This document shows, one piece after another, positions 56,661 to 64,000 of a stretch of 64,000 nt of DNA. Location of the stretch: NCBI GenBank assembly GCA_963921935.1, contig OY998185.1, positions 1,218,001 through 1,282,000 on the forward strand, given 5' to 3'. A model generated the notes under the pieces. That model searched no databases. It worked only from the letters and a program-made list of their open reading frames with translations, and was not told the origin of the DNA. This DNA is from Galeruca laticollis (Eukaryota; Arthropoda; Insecta; Coleoptera; Chrysomelidae). The position numbers and the translations under genes are program-made. Numbering within the stretch: position 1 is the first letter of the stretch; each line of letters starts with the position of its first letter.

Positions 56661-57189
56661 CTAGTATCGATTGTTTTTTAATTTTATATAATTGGTAATT
56701 ATGTGTTTGTACATTTTATTTAAGTTGTCAGTATCCGATTTTTTGTTTACTGTATTTTCACTCAATTCAATAAATATCATTTCGCTTAAAAGACGTTTGT
56801 GATAGTTAGTCTCTTTATCTGGGATGTTGACGGTTTCAAAGTCAAATTTGTGATTTTGTTCAAATGCATGGATTGCTAATGCTGTTTTTTTCTGATTTGT
56901 CCCTATGTTTTTCATCACATTAGTTCTTGTGGGCATATATTCTTTTTTTTAACCTTTGCTTAGTTTGACCAATATAACATCTATCGCATTCCAAACAATT
57001 TATTTTGTAAATAAGGTTTGATTCATAGTCTCTCGGTAATGTGTCCTTCATAGAGGAATAAAAACAATTTACCGTTTTTGTATGGTAAAATACGATTTTT
57101 GTTCTTTCTGTTTGGAGTATGTGTTTCAATTTTTCCGAAAGATCCTTAACATAAGGAATCTTAAAATATCTATATGGATCTCCAGTCAA
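56661..57189 (-). pseudogene. PLE C-terminus: connector and GIY-YIG endonuclease, frameshifted
   Basis: The first frame (57189 to 56920) reads YRYFKIPYVKDLSEKLKHIL and then KINCLECDRCYIGQTKQRLK, the latter the GIY-YIG core with its Cys cluster. A shift near 56925 moves the remainder into 56936-56661 (ALAIHAFEQNHKFDFETVNI, then MIFIELSENTVN), which fits the domain's second half with the H and E/N positions. The reverse transcriptase part upstream is missing. Confidence 0.8.
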
Positions 57190-57333
57190 TACTGGTGTTA
57201 AACTTCTCTCAATATTTTTATTAATTATAATATAACAAACATTAAGGGGATAATCATTTTAAGAAAGGTTTTGAAGTTTTAATGTTTTTATTGAGTATTT
57301 AATAGTCATAATCACCATTTGCATCTTTGTAGC

Positions 57334-57366
57334 CTTGATAAAGGATTCAAATGAATCGGAAACGTC
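57334..57366 (+). ncRNA. Hammerhead-like motif, right terminal copy
   Basis: The plus strand reads CTTGATAAAGGATTC...GAATCGGAAACGTCGGC: same layout as the left copy. A short GCC/GGC stem I flanks the core. The core G to A change is shared by both copies. Confidence 0.45.
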
Positions 57367-57425
57367 GGCATAGTGGAAAATCTGTTTTCTTATATCCTAC
57401 AGAACCGATGAAAATTCATAAAATA

Positions 57426-58584
57426 AATAATACATAAGGATACGATCACAGAAGTTGCGAATATAAGTTTATTTCGGTAAATCTTTTTCCTGTATTTTCA
57501 ATATAGCTAGGAACTTTTGTCTCTGATCTACATTCGTACGAAATATACAATTTCACATTAGAAGAAGTTAAATCATTTATTAAAATGAATAATGTTGAGT
57601 TACGCCACTGATACTCATCTATGGAATAACAGGTTAGGATTCAAATAATCAATTTTTTTACAAACATAACACGTATTAGCACTAATATATCACTTAAACA
57701 GTATATAAACACTCAAAAATATTTCACTTCAACAAATTTATTCAAAATTTTTACTCAATAATTAGTAAACAACAGCAGACATTTTACCACAAACGAATAC
57801 GATGTTGCCTAACTTATATTTTTTCATACATTTTTTGACAAAATTATTTCGTTGGATATAAAAATACTTTTGTCTAGAATCATCGTGAAAAATATTTCTC
57901 ATTTACCACATTTAATAAGGACTAGAACCAGATTCTTATTGATTTTTAAGAATATTATGATGTATAAATCAATCTTTGTGAAATGTAACATGCACTCAGA
58001 ACGTTAATTGTATAATTTGACAACACTGGAGTTGTAGTTGTTTTCAACTAAACTCATACACACTAGGTCCATCTTTTTTATTCGTCCAAGAATTTACCTG
58101 CTTATCTTCACTAGACTGATGGCGAGATGACAGCTCCAAGTCTACTTCGTCCAGTAGCGCCGACATCGCGTTTACAACTAAGAATAGAGAATCGATATAC
58201 TCTATTTACTTGATTTGAACACCGTTAATGTAAACAACACTGCTGAATTATGACGAAAGAATAAAAGTGCATCAAAGTTTTACATAATTTCAAAAAATAA
58301 AAAAATTCACTTTGTTCTACGGAGAAAAATACGATAAAAAGTGCTTTTGATTTGTTTTTAAACAGCTTGACGTATTCAGACTTTTCAATTAGTCTCCAAA
58401 AACACGATTGAACGAACATTTTATTTTTATTTTCAATAATTTTTTAATGAAATATTGATATTTTTTTTTTAGTTTGAGAAAAATTCTTTTTTTACAGTGG
58501 AAAACATTTGTCTCACAGAATGTACATAAGGTTTGAAATAAAGTATAAAGTATTTAAAAATTATTTCATGAAATACTGAGCAAC
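57426..58584. other. No recognised gene
   Basis: AT-rich. It contains the inverted 28-bp partner at 58063-58090 and a locally GC-richer stretch at 58100-58170. Short frames show no motif. Confidence 0.4.
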
Positions 58585-59265
58585 AATTAAAACTTTATAG
58601 CACGTGGGACCACGTTTCAGAGAAAAAAATTACTTCGCCGTTGATACTTCGTGTATTTGTTGTTTTTGCTGAGTCCGACAAACTCCTGATAGCGAGAGAG
58701 CGTTTTTGGCACCCCTCCAAAGTCAGCAATTTGGTGCCAGGAAAAATGTTATTACCTCATTCAAAGTTTTTATTTTAAATGGAAGTGTTTTACGTAAAAA
58801 ATGAATTAAATGTTGTACGAGAAATATGTTGGGGTATTTTGGCCCGTTCGACACCTCGAACATGGTAAAGTTATGCCACCAAAAACTGATTACATCACTG
58901 CTCATTTTTGCAGAATAGCTTATTATAAATATGTATATTGAAGAAAGTGGTCCGATAAAATATTGGGGTGAGTTTGATGGTATAACTTTGCCACGTTCGA
59001 GGTGTTGTACAGGGGAAAACGCCCCAACATATTTGTCGGACAAAATTTTATTCGTTTTTTTTGCATAAAAAAACTTTCGAAATAAAAAGTTCGAATGAGT
59101 TAATACATTTTTGTAGGGGTGTAAAAACACGTCCCGCTACCTCTCTATCAGAAGTTTGTCCTGACTCAGCAAAAGCAACACATACCATGAAGTATCAATG
59201 ATGAGGTAATATTTTTTTCTCAGACGTGAACCCACGGGCTGTTACTACTTTATTCTAAAACTATT
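58585..59265. repeat. Foldback repeat FB1, two arms of about 330 bp
   Basis: Left arm 58585-58915 and right arm 58935-59265 are imperfect inverted copies (roughly 80 percent by eye). Matches include ATATGTTGGGG/CCCCAACATAT, ACACCTCGAAC/GTTCGAGGTGT, AAAGTTAT/ATAACTTT, and the outer TTGATACTTC with its complement GAAGTATCAA. The loop is only about 20 bp, so a transcript or single strand would form a very long hairpin. No coding potential. Confidence 0.8.
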
Positions 59266-60203
59266 GAAAAATAAAATTACATTTTTTTAATTACTTAAAT
59301 AGCCGTGAAAACAAAAACATATGCTCTAGCAATGGTACCCAGGTCATTTTTTCGCAGTAAATTTGTTTTCAAACATGTAGCATCGTTTTTTCGAAAAATT
59401 ACAATATTTCTGAAACGAATCGGTATTTTTCAAAATATAAAAAAATGGTTATAATCAGGACAAAAAACTACATTGTCATAAAAATGTATACAGTTTTTTG
59501 CGAAAAAATAAAAAAGAAACAAAAAACGCTTTTTTTGCATTTCTCTACGAAATTTTGGAGTTAAGCGAAAAAAGAAGCGTTTTACGTGTCATACGTTTTG
59601 CCGTAATTCGAACATAAACATCGAAAATGGAAATTTTCACCCCTTTCGTCCCCATATTCCACTATTTCTAATCTGAGAATATTAGGTCCATTTTCCGCTT
59701 ATTGTGTACTTCCATTCCCATGGTCAAAACCGTGTTTTCGCCATCCAGAATCGTCTGACGAGAATACTATATTTGATAAATTGTTGTGTATTTTTTAATA
59801 ATAAAGATGTTGATCAATTTATAATAATGAAGATTTTCAAATATGTTGATAATGTATTGCTAATGTAACAGAATAAGTAGATTATTGCATTATCACTCGT
59901 TCGTTTACTTCATAATTTCAAAAGAAATGGAGGATTTCCTACATCAAGTAAACACAATAAGTTGTTGATGAAAATAATGAAATTACTATTTCAGGATTTT
60001 CTCTGTTTTTCCAACTGCTTCATTACATGAAGCTGAAAGCGTCGTATCATTAACATTTATAAATGGCGTCCGTATACATTTTACTCCACCCAACATTTTA
60101 AAGAAACAGACCGACCTAGAAGGTTTGAGTTTGAATTTTTTGTTTTGCTGATTATCACAATAAATGAAGATAAAATTTTTACAGTTTTCAACAACAGCAA
60201 CTA
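59266..60203. other. No recognised gene
   Basis: Only short frames. The 3' part may include degraded upstream sequence of the Tc1 fragment that follows, but no motif supports this. Confidence 0.35.
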
Positions 60204-60640
60204 TTGGACTCCAATAAATCCCCATGTAAAGTAGAAAGAAATTTTCAAAATCATTGGCAATTTAATATATTATTCTGTGTAATTAGTTATGTAATTATCT
60301 ATAATGTTTGGCCTGCTCGTAGTCTACATTTAAATGAAATCGAACATGTATGGAACGAGATTTGGAAACGTTTACAGAAATATGTGCCAGCAACCAAAAA
60401 TTCTAGAGAGCTGTTATTACTACCGAGGAAATATTCGTTACCTCGATTTCCTCGAACTTTCTTTTATGTCAACGAAAAGCATTGAATTACAATAAATTGT
60501 TAATTTTTTTACTGTCAATAAACTTTGAACAAAAAAACTTTATTTTCTTCAAGGAATCATTTAGTTAACTATGTTACCAACGAAATAAATAGGAGAAATA
60601 TCAAAAATAACTTTGATGTTGCGGTGTGACCGTAATTTTA
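60204..60640 (+). pseudogene. Tc1-type transposase C-terminal fragment
   Basis: The frame at 60204-60485 contains WPARSLHLNEIEHVWNEIWK (about 60310-60370), the block that carries the third catalytic acidic residue of Tc1 transposases (usual pattern WPARSPDLNPIEHVWD). A short decayed tail follows. A GCGGTGTGACCGTAATTTTA sequence near 60621 resembles a Tc1-family inverted-repeat end. The rest of the transposase is not identifiable upstream. Confidence 0.6.
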
Positions 60641-61043
60641 TGCGAGTGTTGATTTTTTGAGTTATTTAAATATATTTGAATCGTTAATTATAGAAAATAC
60701 TGATTACTAAAGAAACTACTGAAACCAAAGACGTAAAAGTGAGCCAGGGATAGTAACAATTGACATGCAATAAATAATAAGCGAAAAAGCAAGGCAATAA
60801 AGCTGATGTAGTGTGGATCAGGAGGGGCCTGCAAAGGCGAACCTGAAATTTTAGGGGTACTTTGGCCATCTGTTCAACTATGCGTTCCATGGTCATTTCC
60901 GTTTCCCTCAATCGATGACGAAGTTGGTCCGATTCGGTGTTTCCTGTGGATAGAATACTTCAAGTACACCTCTGTTGACGCCGTTATTGAGAAATTTAGT
61001 AGAACGCTCCACATTAAAAGTTAGATAAAAGTAATGTTTTGTT

Positions 61044-62272
61044 TATGTACAGGATGCGGTATTAGTGCGACGAAGTCTAATTACACAGTTGTCATACGAG
61101 ATACGAAAAAAATTATGAAGATAAAAATTAAAACACACAAAGATGTATATTTTCAAGACTCTATATATTTTTACATTTTTAGACTCTTCTCGTTATTCTC
61201 GTTTCTATAATATAGGGTATTATAATGTTATACGTGGTAGTTTAGAATATATAAGCAGTTTAATATAAATTTCGCAGCAACTTCTCAACACCCTGTAGCA
61301 TTGTAGACTTTTGATATAAAAACATTTATTTACACCTGGAGAAATTTAAAATATTGCCTATTGTTGTCTGAAATTATTGATGTATAGAAAAACTTCTTTT
61401 TTGGATACAGAGTGGGTAGAAACTCGGATTTCTTAAATGAGACACTGTATTTTATTATTGCAAATATTAATTGGATCAAATTTCAAATATTAATTTGATC
61501 AAAAAATTCCCTTCCGATCCATTTTCTAGGTAAATTGTTGTTTAAATGTTCTAACAAAGGCACTGCATCTAAGCACAGAAAAATGGGTTTATATAATTTT
61601 TTTCTAAAAATCTATTTATGTTGAATAATTCTACGGTCAATACTATTAAATTTTATCTATTTTTTGAGCCAATTAATATTTGACTGAAAAATCACGAATA
61701 ACTCATTAACAATTAGAATTAACAGGGTATAGGAAATGCTTAAGAAATGATGAAGTACCATAATATAGGATATTATTACATTAAAATACAGGGTGTTTCA
61801 GTTAAGAAATCCGAAAAAATAATTAATCACTCACCCTTTATCCAAAAATGTTTTTTGATAAATCAATAATTTTTAACACCAATAATAGGCCAAATTAAAA
61901 ATCCTCCAAGTGTAAATAGATTTTTTTATATCAAATGTCTACAATGCTACAGGGTACTGAAGTCACTACGAAATTAATATAAAACTGCTTATACCTTTTA
62001 AACTACCCTGTATAAAATTGCCAAACCCTATATTATTGAAACGAAAATAACGAGAAGGGTCTAAAATTGTAAAAAATATACAGGGTGTTCCATTTCAAAA
62101 AATATAAATTTGATTGCCTGTGTCAATATGAGTAGCACTATATATTTCAAAATATTTTTAAAATGTGATTCTAAGTGTGTTTCAATTTTTATGTTAGTAA
62201 ATTTTCTTCGTATCTCGTATGACAAATGAGTAATTGGACTTCCTCGCACTAACGCCACACCATGTATATACA
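61044..62272. repeat. Foldback element FB2, arms of about 410 and 490 bp
   Basis: Left arm 61044-61452 and right arm 61785-62272 are inverted copies. Left TTGTCATACGAGATACGAA pairs with right TTCGTATCTCGTATGACAA, and left TAGCATTGTAGAC pairs with right GTCTACAATGCTA. Left CTTCTCGTTATTCTCGTTTC pairs with GAAACGAAAATAACGAGAAG. The spacer is about 330 bp. The right arm has two ACAGGGTGTT motifs. No coding frame; this is a MITE-like or foldback transposon. Confidence 0.85.
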
Positions 62273-62796
62273 GTATGGTGCAAATGAAAGGAGCAAATTC
62301 GTTATTTCGTAAACCGGCGACTTTAATGAAAAATCCTGAAACCCGTCGATTTTTATTTTTAAACAGGCTATTCCTAAGGATAACTTTTTATTTTTGACGT
62401 CATCCATGTGAGCGTGATTACGTCATCGCTAAAATTTTGAAATAGAAATGTGGGTGTTGTAATACATTATTTGAAAGGTTTTTTAAATAGCTATTAAGCC
62501 ATATCAATATGTCTAAGTAATTGGTTTGCGTATTGTCACAAATAATATTGATGAAATTTCAATAGATTTCTTAATAAAATGTATGATGTATTTATTGACA
62601 CCCAAAAATAAATTTTGTAAAGGCGTCACTGGTAATGAAATGCCTTATCTACCTACTTTTTACCTTTTTAAAAAATCTAGTTACCTTATCAATATCAACA
62701 TTAGTACTTGGACATTCAAACTTAATTAACTTTCTGTCAAGTGATTAATAGTATTATTGTAGTAGACGTATTCAAAAAGTCTTTGTATCTATCAAC

Positions 62797-63813
62797 ATGG
62801 AGCTGACTGAAACGCAAAGAATTGAAATTCTAATAATGATTGGTTGTGGAGATAAAACGCGTACGCAGAAAGAAGTATGTACGTTATTTAATAATAAATA
62901 TCCCAACAGAGAACCAATTTCACAATCCACTGCAAGCAAAATTCAGAGAAACGGGTCATGTCAAAGATCTCCCTAAAGGTAGTAAAAAACCAATATCTGA
63001 AAACAAACAACTAGATGTTCTGTTAGCATTTCAAGATAATCCCCATACCAGTTCACGTCAAGTAGCATTAGATAATGACATGGACCATTCAACAGTTCTT
63101 AGAAAGCTAAAGAAGGAAAAGTGGCATCCCTACAAAGTAAGTTTAGTACAAGAACTTACGGAAGATGATTTTGATAGACGAATTGAATTTTGTTAAATTA
63201 TAATGGCACAAAATAACAGAGATCCGATGTTTTTAAAAAGGTTCTTTTCAAGCTACATTTCTACTAAACGGTCAATGTCAATCGTCAAACTTATCGGTAC
63301 TGGGCTACGGAAAATCCACACTGGATGCAAGAGTACCGTACTCAATACCCAGAGAAAGTTAATGTTTGGGCGGGAATTATAGATGATAGAATTATTGGAC
63401 CAAATTTTTTCAAAGAAACCTTAATAGGTCCTCGATATTTAGAATTTCTTCAAAACTTTTTGCTTCCCGAATTGAACCGGTTGTTTCCAAACAGAAATGA
63501 TTTATGGCTGCAGCAAGACGGTGCGCCTCCACACTATGCTGTCTTGGTACGCAACTACTTGAACAACGTCTTTCCAAATCGGTGGATAGGTCGAAGAGGC
63601 CGCCTAGGTCACCTGACTTGACTCCTCTTGATTTCTTTTTATGGGGACACTTGAAAAGTAAAGTTTACCAAAATATACCACAAAATATCAATGACATCTA
63701 AGAAAGGATACGTATTGAGCTTGCACAAATAACTCCGGAAGTTACAGAGAAGGTTCGAGAAGAATTCGCGGCACGTCTTTCTCATTGTATTTTAGCTCAA
63801 GGTAAACAATTTT
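62797..63813 (+). pseudogene. Mariner-like transposase with frameshifts
   Basis: ATG 62797 starts an HTH N-terminus (MELTETQRIEILIMIGCGDK) that shifts frame near 62945. The second HTH follows (QVALDNDMDHSTVLRKLKKE). The catalytic domain has a disrupted first block near 63245-63265 where the first Asp would be. Then come YPEKVNVWAGIIDDRIIGPN, the second catalytic Asp in LWLQQDGAPPHYA (near 63505), and after another shift SPDLTPLDFFLWGHLKSKVY with the third acidic residue. The C-terminus ends near 63813. At least four lesions. It starts about 525 bp after FB2, and its 3' inverted repeat was not located before the window ends. Confidence 0.8.
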
Positions 63814-64000
63814 AGCACTTAAGAGCCAATGCTGCAATAGAGCTCTCACCATTTCCACATTTTAACAAATATTGGCTAATAAAATGTTTATATATTTGAA
63901 ATGTGCTGATAATTGAGAGTAATAAGTAAATATCCGTGAACTTCCCACGAATAGACCCGGAGATAAAGTAAAATAATTGGAAAAATCTATGAAAAATTGT

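Larger units (their letters stand above)
55954..57425 (-). mobile_element. Penelope-like element with inverted terminal copies
   Basis: About 155-bp ends at 55954-56112 and 57268-57425 are inverted copies. Both include GAATTTTCATCGGTTCTGTA, CAGATTTTCCACTATGCCGA and ATTAAATACTCAATAAAAAC on opposite strands. The minus strand between them carries PLE coding remains at 56661-57189. Inverted arrangements of PLE terminal repeats are described for the group. The region 56113-56660 contains no recognised coding sequence and may be another insertion or decayed element. Confidence 0.75.

Noticed and set aside
58723..59130. 135-codon minus-strand frame
   Set aside because: It lies across both arms of foldback FB1 and arises from the palindrome.

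Overview
The window looks like repeat-dense, very AT-rich nuclear DNA from an arthropod, most likely an insect. The signs are a mosaic of Gypsy/errantivirus-type LTR retrotransposons with insect-style primer sites, a Maverick/Polinton with protein-primed DNA polymerase, Penelope-like elements (PLEs), a Crypton-like tyrosine recombinase, IS630/Tc1/mariner relics, non-LTR retrotransposon fragments, foldback repeats and long (AT)n arrays. There is one assembly gap (Ns at 40276-40475). I see no convincing host gene, tRNA, rRNA or CRISPR. The ORF starts are conceptual: several of the longest frames open at non-ATG codons, and I say so where it matters.

Layout. 1-1617: 5' end of a minus-strand Gypsy element (LTR, tRNA-Leu-type primer site, broken SAP-domain gag) running off the left edge. 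1862-2815: a 160-165 bp tandem array, then a GC-rich direct repeat. 3591-4465: dead IS630/Tc1 transposase. 7310-8379: second broken minus-strand gag with primer site and short LTR. 9072-12660: candidate solo LTR, then AT-rich sequence resembling the long LTR of the element at 16-25 kb. 13.3-15.5 kb: decayed non-LTR retrotransposon. 16037-25691: minus-strand Gypsy element with very long, nearly identical terminal repeats, coiled-coil Gag and an uninterrupted 1235-codon Pol. 25765-32968: plus-strand env-containing errantivirus-like element with intact LTRs, TATA target duplication, gag, -1 slippery heptamer, pro, pol and a split env; it sits in the (AT)n at the edge of the previous element. 34425-37328: another SAP-domain gag with leader and LTR-like sequence.

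38921-39597, 41640-42852 and 55954-57425 are three PLE fragments; two are bounded by inverted terminal copies, and all carry a degenerate hammerhead-like motif. 40476-52077 is a decayed Maverick/Polinton: protease, phospholipase-A2-like capsid-associated protein with an intron, packaging ATPase, four uncharacterised proteins (one with repeated K-x-Y-V-D motifs, one with a SOCS/BC-box-like N-terminus), chromodomain integrase, protein-primed PolB and a 102-residue protein. Major and minor jelly-roll capsid genes are not visible. 53925-55085 holds a Crypton-type tyrosine recombinase relic; 58.6-62.3 kb has two large foldback repeats and a Tc1 fragment; 62797-63813 is a mariner-like pseudogene.

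How the parts fit: the region grew by nesting, with (AT)n tracts repeatedly marking element edges. The elements closest to intact are the long-LTR Gypsy Pol and the errantivirus. The Maverick is the most gene-rich block and holds the proteins of least known function.
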